Shown: positions 1-6,673 of the stretch, in pieces
Position numbering within the stretch: position 1 is the first letter of the stretch
Layout: each line of letters begins with the position of its first letter
Assembly: GCA_003557805.1 (NCBI GenBank)
Contig: PWNY01000271.1
Location: forward strand, 1 to 10,184
Direction of reading: 5' to 3'
DNA length: 10,184 nt
Origin: Bacteroidales bacterium
GTDB lineage: Bacteria; Bacteroidota; Bacteroidia; Bacteroidales; UBA7960
Program-made: the position numbers and the translations under genes
Notes under the pieces: model-generated
The model's database searches: none
What the model saw: the letters and a program-made list of their open reading frames with translations, nothing else
What the model was told of the DNA's origin: nothing

Positions 1-2255
1 AATACGTGAACTTCCGTTATTATAGGGTAACGGTTGGCCGGTGGGGTGTTAAGGTAACTCAGATCACGTGCACCCATCAGCGAGAACTGCAGCGTGCGAG
101 GAATCGGGGTGGCGGTCAGGGTCAGGGTGTCAACGTTGACCCTGAGGTTTTTCAGTTTTTCCTTCGAAGCAACCCCGAACTTTTGCTCCTCATCCACTAT
201 AAGCAGGCCGAGATCCCTGAAGCCTGTGTCACTGCTAAGCAGGCGGTGTGTGCCAATCAGTATGTCGATATCACCCCTTTTTGCCGCCTCTATAACCTTT
301 TTCTTTTCAGCGGCTGTCCTGAACCGGCTCAGGTAATCGACAACTACCGGGAAATCTTTAAGCCTGTCCCTGAATGTATAATAGTGCTGAAGTGCCAGTA
401 TTGTGGTCGGTACCAGTACCGCTACCTGTTTCGAATCGCTGGCCGCCTTGAAGGCCGCCCTGATGGCAAGCTCTGTCTTGCCAAAGCCAACATCCCCGCA
501 TATCAGCCTGTCCATGGGTGTCTGCGATTCCATATCCTTTTTTATTGCGGCAGTTGCCTTTTCCTGGTCCGGGGTATCCTCGAAAATAAACGAAGCCTCC
601 AGCTCATGCTGCATATAGGTGTCGGGCGAGAAGGCATAACCCTTTTGCGCCTTTCTTTTTGCATACAGCCTGATCAGGTCCTGGGCTATATCCTTTACTT
701 TCTTCTTTGTCCTTTTCTTCAGGTTTGCCCAGGCGTTTGACCCCAGGCGGTGAAGGGAGGGCTGCGTGCCCTCTTTGCCGGAGTACTTTGATATGCGGTG
801 CAGGCTGTGTATGCTTACGTAGAGTATATCATTGTTCTTGTAAATAAGCCTTATGGCTTCCTGCACCCTGCCCATTACCTCAATCTTCTCCAGGCCGCTG
901 AAAATGCCAACTCCATAGTCAATATGGGTGACATAGTCGCCCGGCTTGAGATTATAAAGGGATTTGATACTCAGGGCCTGCCTGCCCGGGAACTTGTCCC
1001 TGATACGGTACCTGTGATACCTGTCAAATATCTGGTGGTCTGTATAGCATGCAATTTTGTTTATGTTGTCGGTAAATCCCTCATGGAGACTGACAAGCAG
1101 TGACTCGTGATCAAAATCGTGCAGTATGCCGTCAGATTTCTGAAGCGTGCTGAATATCTCCTGTATCCTTTTCTCCTGCTTTGGACTGCCGAAAAGGAGG
1201 ATGTTCCGGATACCCTGCCTTGTATTGTCCCACAGTTTTTTCACAAGCAGGTCAAAGTGTTTGTTGAAACTTGCCTGTGGTGAGAAGTCGAAACTAAACA
1301 CCCTGTCCTTGCCAGTCGACAGGTGCCTCTTTCTGAGTTCGGTGATGCGGAATGCCTTAAGACCTGATTCAAGTTCAACTGCCCTGGTAAATCCCTCACT
1401 GTCAAACACCCCTGCCTCAAATGCGTTGTTTATAATATCAAGCAGCAGGCCGGTGTCCTCTGTCCATATACAGGTGTTTTCTGGCAAAGAGCCAAATATG
1501 GACTCTTTTTCCCTGCCGGCATTTTCCGGGGCATTTATATCGGGAAGCAGGTTTATGCTCTCATAAATGCTCTCTGAAAGCTGTGTCTCCGGGTTGAATG
1601 TCCTGAGGCTCTCGGTCTGTCCACCCATTATCTCAATACGGTAGGGGTAGTCATTTGAGAAGGAGAAAACATCCACAATGCCACCCCTTACTGAGAACTG
1701 TCCTGCCTCAACCACGAAATCAACCCTCTCGAAACCATAGTCGATCAGTAGCTCCATCAAAAAATCCACACTCAGTTTATCACCCAGGCTTACCTTGAAG
1801 ATGCTCTTTTTGACCTCACCCAGGGGGGGTGTTTTTTCCGCCACGGCTTCGGGGTAACTAACTATCAGGCTTCTGGAGGATGAGCTGGCAAGCCTGTTGA
1901 GCACCTCTGAACGTAATAGGACCCCTGTCCTGTCCTCTTCGGATGTACTCTTTGAGGGTTGTTTAAAAGATGAGGGGAAAAAGAAGCTTTCCCTGTTTTC
2001 GTAGCTCTTTTCAGTCTCACCCAGCAGGTTTTCAATGTCGTTGAAAAAGTATGCGGCCGCTTCCTTGCCCGGCAGGATAAAGAAGTAGCTCCTGGTGGTC
2101 TTTACCGCTGCAACTGCTGCCAGCAGTGCTGCTGACGATCCGGCCAGTCCCTCAACGAATGCAGCTTCTGTACCGCTCTCCCTGTGGTATTCAATAAATG
2201 GCTGAATATTCTCTTTACCGGAGAATGTTTTTATGAACTCTTCCCTTTTTAGCAA
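1..2255 (-). CDS. mfd: Transcription-repair coupling factor Mfd (C-terminus beyond window)
   Basis: Mfd is a DNA translocase that removes RNA polymerase stalled at lesions and recruits UvrA for nucleotide excision repair. About 751 codons are present and the frame stays open to the window edge; the family is usually about 1,100-1,150 residues, so the last third is missing. Visible in order: a UvrB-like N-terminal region; an RNA-polymerase-interacting (CarD-like) domain around residues 430-490 with LKPGDYVTHIDYGVGIF; Walker A GDVGFGKTE with Lys593; the DEAD-box-like motif DEEQ at 688-691, followed by KFG; and TATPIPRT at about 714-721, followed by the typical FSLMGARDLS. No ATG lies near the start. 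I chose TTG at 2253-2255 because it opens directly into the conserved N-terminus and follows the fbp stop by 11 bases, which suggests cotranscription. No Shine-Dalgarno sequence is visible. The identity is very secure; the exact start is less so. Confidence 0.96.
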   Translation of the reverse strand, partial: MLKREEFIKTFSGKENIQPFIEYHRESGTEAAFVEGLAGSSAALLAAVAAVKTTRSYFFILPGKEAAAYFFNDIENLLGETEKSYENRESFFFPSSFKQPSKSTSEEDRTGVLLRSEVLNRLASSSSRSLIVSYPEAVAEKTPPLGEVKKSIFKVSLGDKLSVDFLMELLIDYGFERVDFVVEAGQFSVRGGIVDVFSFSNDYPYRIEIMGGQTESLRTFNPETQLSESIYESINLLPDINAPENAGREKESIFGSLPENTCIWTEDTGLLLDIINNAFEAGVFDSEGFTRAVELESGLKAFRITELRKRHLSTGKDRVFSFDFSPQASFNKHFDLLVKKLWDNTRQGIRNILLFGSPKQEKRIQEIFSTLQKSDGILHDFDHESLLVSLHEGFTDNINKIACYTDHQIFDRYHRYRIRDKFPGRQALSIKSLYNLKPGDYVTHIDYGVGIFSGLEKIEVMGRVQEAIRLIYKNNDILYVSIHSLHRISKYSGKEGTQPSLHRLGSNAWANLKKRTKKKVKDIAQDLIRLYAKRKAQKGYAFSPDTYMQHELEASFIFEDTPDQEKATAAIKKDMESQTPMDRLICGDVGFGKTELAIRAAFKAASDSKQVAVLVPTTILALQHYYTFRDRLKDFPVVVDYLSRFRTAAEKKKVIEAAKRGDIDILIGTHRLLSSDTGFRDLGLLIVDEEQKFGVASKEKLKNLRVNVDTLTLTATPIPRTLQFSLMGARDLSYLNTPPANRYPIITEVHV

Positions 2256-2266
2256 AACAAAAATTG

Positions 2267-3283
2267 TTATAAATCTTCCTGCAAAAATAACTCCAGTTTT
2301 TCAACCATCTCATGCGGGCCTGTAAAAAATGGGGAACGCTGGTGAAGTGTCTGAGGTATTATGTCCAGTATCCGCCTTTCTCCGTCTGAGGCTTTACCCC
2401 CTGCCTGTTCTGCCAAAAAAGCCACCGGGCTGCATTCGTAGAGCAGCCTGAGCTTCCCCTGGGGCATCCTTTCAGTACCCGGGTAAATGAATATTCCTCC
2501 CTTGATGAGGTTTCGGTGAAAATCGGCAACCAGTGACCCTATATACCTTGATGTGTATGGCCTGCCACCTTCGGGGTCATCTTCCTGGCAATACTTGATG
2601 TAACTCTTGACCCCCTGGGGGAAGTGAACATAGTTTCCTTCGTTTACTGAGTATATCCGGGGGTTGCCGGGAAACTGCATATTTGGGTGAGAAAGGCAGA
2701 ATATACCGACTGAAGGATCCAGCGTGAATCCGTTCACCCCCCTGCCTGTTGAGTAGACAAGCATGGTTGAGGAGCCGTAAATCACATAGCCGGCTGCGAC
2801 AAGCTCCTTGCCGGCCTGCAGTATATCCATTTCGGTAACCGGGTCATTGGTATCGCCAAGCCTTCTGTATACAGAAAATATGGTGCCTATGGAGACGTTC
2901 GACTCAATGTTGCTGCTGCCGTCAAGTGGGTCCATTGCGACCACGTACCTGCCGTGTTCAGCGTACTGATCCCTGAATGATATAACCTTTTCGTTCTCCT
3001 CCGATGCTATTGCACAGCATTCACCCCCGCCCCTGAGGGCCGTGATGAAGGTCTCATTGGCAAAGACATCAAGCTTTTTCTGTGTCTCTCCCTGCACATT
3101 TTCGCTGCCTGTGCTGCCCAGTATGTCGACCAGCCCTGCTGCATTGATCTCCCTGTTTACAATCTTGGCTGCAGTGGCTATGTCGTTAAGGAGCCGTGTA
3201 AGTGATCCCCTTGCATGAGGGTACTCATACTGCCGTTGCATTATGAACTCGGTAAGCGTGGTGATCTTTTTTCTGGTAACCAT
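2267..3283 (-). CDS. fbp: Fructose-1,6-bisphosphatase, class I
   Basis: This cytosolic enzyme hydrolyses fructose 1,6-bisphosphate to fructose 6-phosphate, the irreversible step of gluconeogenesis. The 338-residue length is normal for class I enzymes and the protein looks complete. Visible signatures: the loop motif ENVQGE at 61-66, the acidic SEEN at 94-97, the metal-binding signature DPLDGSSN at 118-125, YIGSLVADFHRNL at 247-259 in the substrate-binding region, and KLRLLYECSP at 277-286, which carries a conserved metal/active-site Glu. The ATG at 3281-3283 fits the family N-terminus. It lies 62 bases downstream of cinA and 11 bases upstream of mfd on the same strand, so a cinA-fbp-mfd transcription unit is plausible, although the pairing is not an obvious functional one. 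I saw no clear promoter box of its own in the 62-base gap. The enzyme call is secure. Confidence 0.97.
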   Translation of the reverse strand: MVTRKKITTLTEFIMQRQYEYPHARGSLTRLLNDIATAAKIVNREINAAGLVDILGSTGSENVQGETQKKLDVFANETFITALRGGGECCAIASEENEKVISFRDQYAEHGRYVVAMDPLDGSSNIESNVSIGTIFSVYRRLGDTNDPVTEMDILQAGKELVAAGYVIYGSSTMLVYSTGRGVNGFTLDPSVGIFCLSHPNMQFPGNPRIYSVNEGNYVHFPQGVKSYIKYCQEDDPEGGRPYTSRYIGSLVADFHRNLIKGGIFIYPGTERMPQGKLRLLYECSPVAFLAEQAGGKASDGERRILDIIPQTLHQRSPFFTGPHEMVEKLELFLQEDL

Positions 3284-3303
3284 AGACGGATGGTTTTTTT
3301 GAA

Positions 3304-3346
3304 CTGTTTTTTTAAAACTGTTTTATTTTTGGCTGTTTTAACTGTT
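3304..3346. repeat. Short CTGTT repeats in the cinA-fbp gap
   Basis: On the plus strand the pentamer CTGTT occurs at 3304, 3318, 3333 and 3342, usually extended to CTGTTTT and set in T-rich sequence. The copy at 3318 sits in a 13-base palindrome, TAAAACTGTTTTA (3313-3325). The spacing of 14-15 bases between the first three copies is regular but not exactly helical. It could be a slippage product, a weak regulatory site for fbp, or simply low-complexity sequence. I cannot assign a function. Confidence 0.3.
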
Positions 3347-4593
3347 CAACCCTGGTCCCTTATGGCCCTTATAAGCATCATCAGCGCTGCATTTGCAGTC
3401 CTTATAATGTTTCTCTCCCTGTTGTCCCCGAATATGAACCTTTCACTTGCTATAACTCCCGGACCCTCCACCGCTATCCAGGTAGTGCCTGCCGGTTTCC
3501 CGGCTGTGCCTCCCCCAGGTCCGGCTATTCCTGTTATGCCTACTGAGAAATCTGTTCCCAGCCTTTTTCTGGCCCCTGAAGCCATTGCTTCTGCAACCTT
3601 GCCGCTGACCGCCCCGTGGTTTTCAATAAGTCCCGGGGATACTCCGAGCAACAGCTCTTTTAAACTATTACTGTATGCTATTATGCTACCACGGTAATAA
3701 TCAGAACTCCCCGGAACAAGCGTTATCCTGTGGGCCAGGTAGCCTCCTGTGCAGCTTTCCGCTGTAGATAAACTCAGGCCTTTTTCCCTCAGCATTCTTC
3801 CTGCAACCTCTTCCATTTGGTCCATATCATAGCCCCAGATATATTCGGGTATTATCCTCTTTAGTTTTGTTATCTGCTCCTCTATCATGTCCCTGATCCT
3901 TTTGCCGTCCTTCCCCCTTCCTGTAAGCCTTAGCTTCACAATGCCGGCAGAGGGCAGATAGGCCAGGCTTATTTCCGGGGGGAGATCATTTTCCCAAAAG
4001 GATATCCTCGAGGCCAGAAATGACTCCCCAATGCCCTGGGTGAGCACGTGCCTGTGAATGATGTGATTTCCCGGGAAGAGTTTGATCAGCTCCGGTAATA
4101 TAACAGCTGTGAACATATGCTGCATTTCGTGGGGCACTCCCGGCATCGCAATTATGGTAATGCCGTTTTTTTCCATCCACAGCCCGGGTGCGGTACCATT
4201 GGGGTTCCTGATCACCTTCAATGCCTTTTCCGGTACCATCGCCTGATCCAGGTTGACCTTCCCGGGATCCCTGCCCCTTTTCTTAAAGAACTGTCTTATG
4301 TCTTCAAGCACCTTTTGGTCAACTACAAGTCCGGAACCGGTATAGCTGCAAAGGGCATTCATTGTGATGTCATCATTTGTGGGGCCCAGCCCCCCTGTTA
4401 CCAGCACCAGCGAGGCCTTTTTGCCTGCATCGTTCAGGGCAGCAGTAATATCCTCAAGTTTGTCCGGTATCGCCCTTACCTCCCTTATCCCGATCCCTGC
4501 CATATTCAGTTGTGAGGCCAGCCATGACGCGTTGGTATTAATGGTGTGGCCCGTAAGCAGCTCGCTTCCGATAGAAATAACAAAGGCATCCAT
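3346..4593 (-). CDS. cinA: CinA: competence/damage-inducible protein with nicotinamide-nucleotide amidase domain
   Basis: CinA family proteins join an N-terminal MoaB/MogA-like (COG1058) domain, reported in some members to have NMN/ADP-ribose pyrophosphatase activity, to a C-terminal PncC domain that deamidates nicotinamide mononucleotide in pyridine nucleotide salvage. The protein is 415 residues, normal for full-length CinA. The N-terminal domain shows GSELLTG at 9-15, TGGLGPTNDD at 66-75, NPNGTAPG at 130-137 and MPGVPHEM at 150-157. The C-terminal domain shows TAESCTGG at 277-284, GAVS at 327-330 and GITGIAGPGGGT at 352-363. Both domains look intact. It starts at ATG 4591-4593, ends in TGA where the family normally ends, and is first in a leftward run with fbp and mfd. 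It is transcribed divergently from the phosphorylase gene. The family call is secure; which activity dominates in this organism is not visible. Confidence 0.96.
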   Translation of the reverse strand: MDAFVISIGSELLTGHTINTNASWLASQLNMAGIGIREVRAIPDKLEDITAALNDAGKKASLVLVTGGLGPTNDDITMNALCSYTGSGLVVDQKVLEDIRQFFKKRGRDPGKVNLDQAMVPEKALKVIRNPNGTAPGLWMEKNGITIIAMPGVPHEMQHMFTAVILPELIKLFPGNHIIHRHVLTQGIGESFLASRISFWENDLPPEISLAYLPSAGIVKLRLTGRGKDGKRIRDMIEEQITKLKRIIPEYIWGYDMDQMEEVAGRMLREKGLSLSTAESCTGGYLAHRITLVPGSSDYYRGSIIAYSNSLKELLLGVSPGLIENHGAVSGKVAEAMASGARKRLGTDFSVGITGIAGPGGGTAGKPAGTTWIAVEGPGVIASERFIFGDNRERNIIRTANAALMMLIRAIRDQG

Positions 4594-4607
4594 AGAAAGA
4601 ATTTTAT

Positions 4608-4615
4608 CAAAAATA
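4608..4615 (-). promoter_or_regulatory. Probable -7 promoter box for cinA
   Basis: Read on the minus strand this is TATTTTTG, a perfect match to the Bacteroidota -7 consensus TAnnTTTG. It lies 14 bases upstream of the cinA ATG, so transcripts would have a very short leader. No convincing TTTG-like -33 box lies 19-21 bases further upstream, and the region is A/T-rich, so chance occurrence is possible. Confidence 0.35.
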
Positions 4616-4640
4616 ATGATATTAGATCAGGCTGCGGTCA

Positions 4641-4672
4641 TTAGGTAATTATTTTATTTATTGATATTTTTG
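4641..4672 (+). promoter_or_regulatory. Probable promoter for the nucleoside phosphorylase gene
   Basis: TATTTTTG at 4665-4672 matches the Bacteroidota -7 box TAnnTTTG exactly. TTAG at 4641-4644, 20 bases upstream, is a three-of-four match to the -33 box TTTG. Transcription would begin near 4679, which leaves a leader of about 28 bases before the ATG at 4707. An upstream TTG at 4689 would have a leader of only about 10 bases, which supports the ATG as the start. Confidence 0.5.
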
Positions 4673-4706
4673 TTTCATTCTGTGATCGTTGAAAAAACTG
4701 TTTTTG

Positions 4707-5582
4707 ATGAGAAAATTCAAGGAGTCCGAGTTGATAATAAATCCTGACGGTAGCGTTTACCACCTGAAGCTCCGTCCTGAACATATTGCCGACAATGTTA
4801 TTCTGGTAGGTGACCAGGAAAGGGTGGATACTGTGTCCGGCCATTTCAGCAAGGTGGAGTTCAGGGTGCAGAACAGGGAGTTCAGGACACATACCGGCAT
4901 ATACAGGGGTGAAAGGATAACGGTGATGTCTACCGGTATTGGTACCGACAATATTGACATTGTCCTGAATGAACTGGATGCAGCTGTAAATATAGATCTT
5001 GAAAAACGTGTCCAGAAAGATGAGCTGAGGCAGCTTAACCTTATAAGGCTCGGCACTTCCGGCGCCCTCCAGGCGGATATCCCCGTGGATACATTCGTGG
5101 CCTCGGAGTATGGTCTTGGGTTTGACGGCCTTCTTCATTTTTACAGTTATGACCAGGGCCTTACCGAGTCAGGCATGTCGGAGGCATTCATCAAACACAG
5201 CGGCTGGGACAAAAGAATGCCCTATCCATATATTGTAAGGGCCTCTGAAAGGCTCCTGGAAACTGTTGCATACGATTTGAGAAAAGGGATCACTGCCACT
5301 GCTAACGGGTTTTTTGGTCCACAGGGCAGGGAACTTCGTATACCGCTTGCTCTGCCCGATCTGAATGACAAAATGGGAAGCTTCAGCTTCAGTGGACACA
5401 GGATCACAAACTGAGAGATGGAGACATCGGCACTCTATGCACTTGGAAGGATACTGGGCCACAATACCCTTACGGTATGTGACATTATAGCTAACAGGTC
5501 CAGGAAGGAGTACAGCAGTGACTATAAGAGATCGGTGAATGAAATGATAGCGCTTGTGCTGGGCAGGATAGCCGGGGGGTGA
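4707..5582 (+). pseudogene. Nucleoside (uridine-type) phosphorylase interrupted by one in-frame TGA
   Basis: The family splits nucleosides with phosphate to a free base and ribose 1-phosphate. From the ATG at 4707 the frame runs 235 codons, meets TGA at 5412-5414, then continues in the same frame for 55 more conserved codons to TGA at 5580-5582, giving the usual family length of about 290. Before the stop: GDQERV at 35-40 (family usually GDPxRV), STGIGTDN at 75-82, RLGTSGAL at 114-121 (phosphate binding), GPQGREL at 204-210 (base binding). Directly after it: EMETSALYALG from 237 (ribose binding), then CDIIANR at 258-264 and a normal C-terminus. Relatives read ITNFEME where this gene reads ITN-stop-EME, so one codon, normally aromatic, is replaced. 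The truncated 235-residue product would lack the EME motif and should be inactive. Recent nonsense mutation, sequence error, and readthrough or recoding are all possible. I prefer the ATG at 4707 over TTG at 4689 because the family N-terminus (KxSELIIN) starts there. Confidence 0.85.
5412..5414 (+). other. In-frame TGA inside the phosphorylase gene
   Basis: The codon order is AAC TGA GAG ATG GAG ACA, reading Asn-stop-Glu-Met-Glu-Thr. Coding similarity to the phosphorylase family is uninterrupted on both sides with no frame change. No strong stem-loop is obvious just downstream: only a 4-base GATG/CATC stem around GAGA at about 5417-5428, which does not look like a bacterial SECIS element. Confidence 0.85.
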
Positions 5583-5634
5583 TCCTGCGGGTCTCTGTCC
5601 TTATGTTGCAGCGGGTTTGTTTAAAAGCTGACCG

Positions 5635-6528
5635 ATGAGTAATAATGAAAGCGAGATAAAGGCTCTTGTGAGCATGGTCGATGAGCCCGATCCTGATATC
5701 TACAGTGATATTTCAGGTAGGATCATACGATATGGCAGGTATGCCCTGCCTTACCTGGAAGATTATCTTAAAGAGGCAGACAATGAGGGGCTTCGGGGAA
5801 GGCTCGAATCCATCATGCAGGGAATAAGGCATGAGAACATATTCAGGGAGCTTAAAAGGCTATGCGCGGGGAACAACAGCAATGAGCTTATTGAGGCCTG
5901 GATATGGGTCTCAAGGCTGCATTATCCCGATATCAATGAGAATGATATATACAGCAGCATAGATAAGATACGCCGGGATGTATGGCTTGAGATGAATGAG
6001 AAGCTGACAGCCCTTGAGCAGGTAAAGGTATTTAACCATGTTTTCTATGAAATGCACGGGTTCGGCGGGGACCTTGAGGACTTCCACAACCCTGACAACT
6101 CACTTGTTAACAGGGTGCTTGAAAACAAAAAGGGCAATCCCCTGAGTATAGGCATACTTTACATGGCCCTGGCCAGGTCTGCAAACCTCCCCATTATGGG
6201 AATCAACCTTCCCGAACATTTTGTGCTTGCCTATATGGTTGAGACTGTCGACACTGAAACGCTTCAGATACGTGACGACAAGGCATTGTTCTATATAAAC
6301 GCCTTTAGCGGGGGGGCGGTTTTTTCAGCACGCGAGATAAACATTTTTTTGAAAAAACTAAAAATGGAGGCCTTCCCTGAATTCTTCAAACCCTGCTCCA
6401 ACATCGACATCATTATGACGATGCTTGGCAACCTGGTATTTTCCTATGCAAGTGACGGGCAGAATGACAGAAAGGAAATTGTCGAGGATATATTAAGCAG
6501 GCTGGAGGAAGAACTGGATACCTTCTGA
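5635..6528 (+). CDS. SirB1/transglutaminase-like (Transglut_core2) family protein
   Basis: The protein is 297 residues and predicted cytosolic, with no signal peptide or membrane segment visible. Residues 1-120 are helical and charged with no recognised motif. The core at about 130-200 resembles the SirB1 N-terminal transglutaminase-like domain: HNPDNSLVNRVLENKKGNPL (151-170), then SIGILYMALARSANLP and GINLPEHFVLAY with His196. The usual second acidic motif, D-P-F-x-G-G in relatives, reads NAFSGG at 222-227. The family generally lacks the classical transglutaminase Cys, and no Cys is seen at that place here (Ser171 region), so peptidase or transglutaminase chemistry cannot be assumed. Residues 250-297 are helical and might form a TPR-like tail, as in relatives. 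It begins 52 bases after the phosphorylase stop and could share its transcript. Biochemical role unknown. Confidence 0.8.
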   Translation: MSNNESEIKALVSMVDEPDPDIYSDISGRIIRYGRYALPYLEDYLKEADNEGLRGRLESIMQGIRHENIFRELKRLCAGNNSNELIEAWIWVSRLHYPDINENDIYSSIDKIRRDVWLEMNEKLTALEQVKVFNHVFYEMHGFGGDLEDFHNPDNSLVNRVLENKKGNPLSIGILYMALARSANLPIMGINLPEHFVLAYMVETVDTETLQIRDDKALFYINAFSGGAVFSAREINIFLKKLKMEAFPEFFKPCSNIDIIMTMLGNLVFSYASDGQNDRKEIVEDILSRLEEELDTF

Positions 6529-6540
6529 TTCCTTCAGTTT

Positions 6541-6585
6541 CCCGGGTAAAAACCGGGCAAATAAAACCGGATTTTTTGATTTTTT
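6541..6585 (+). terminator. Possible transcription terminator after the SirB1-like gene
   Basis: CCCGGGTAAAAACCGGG (6541-6557) can form a 5-base CCCGG/CCGGG stem with a 7-base loop. A third CCGG follows near 6567-6570, directly before two runs of six T (6572-6577 and 6580-6585), so an alternative shorter stem could abut the T-runs. Its position 12 bases after the stop codon and upstream of a new promoter suits a terminator. The stem is short, so confidence is moderate. Confidence 0.45.
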
Positions 6586-6593
6586 GCAAGTGG

Positions 6594-6623
6594 TTGTTTA
6601 ATCGCTCAAACTTCGTATATTTA
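6594..6623 (+). promoter_or_regulatory. Probable promoter of the aminomutase operon
   Basis: TATATTTA at 6616-6623 matches the Bacteroidota -7 box TAnnTTTG except the last base. TTG at 6594-6596 lies 19 bases upstream, the expected spacing for the -33 box. Transcription would start near 6630, leaving a leader of roughly 44 bases. An AGGA at 6665-6668, five bases before the ATG, is a plausible ribosome binding site, stronger than elsewhere in the window. Confidence 0.5.
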
Positions 6624-6673
6624 GCCCGAAACGAATAATAAAATAAATTGTCAAATAGTTAAACAGGATTAAA

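Noticed and set aside
6..740. Long open frame on the plus strand across the mfd region
   Set aside because: It lies antisense to clearly conserved Mfd helicase motifs, has no recognisable domain, and its composition is that of a reversed coding sequence.
4641..5138. 165-codon open frame on the minus strand within the phosphorylase gene
   Set aside because: Antisense shadow of a conserved phosphorylase coding region with no motif of its own.
5412..5450. Selenocysteine insertion at the phosphorylase TGA
   Set aside because: Relatives have an aromatic residue rather than Cys here, and I see no convincing SECIS stem-loop just downstream, so I do not call a selenoprotein, though the genome should be checked for sel genes.
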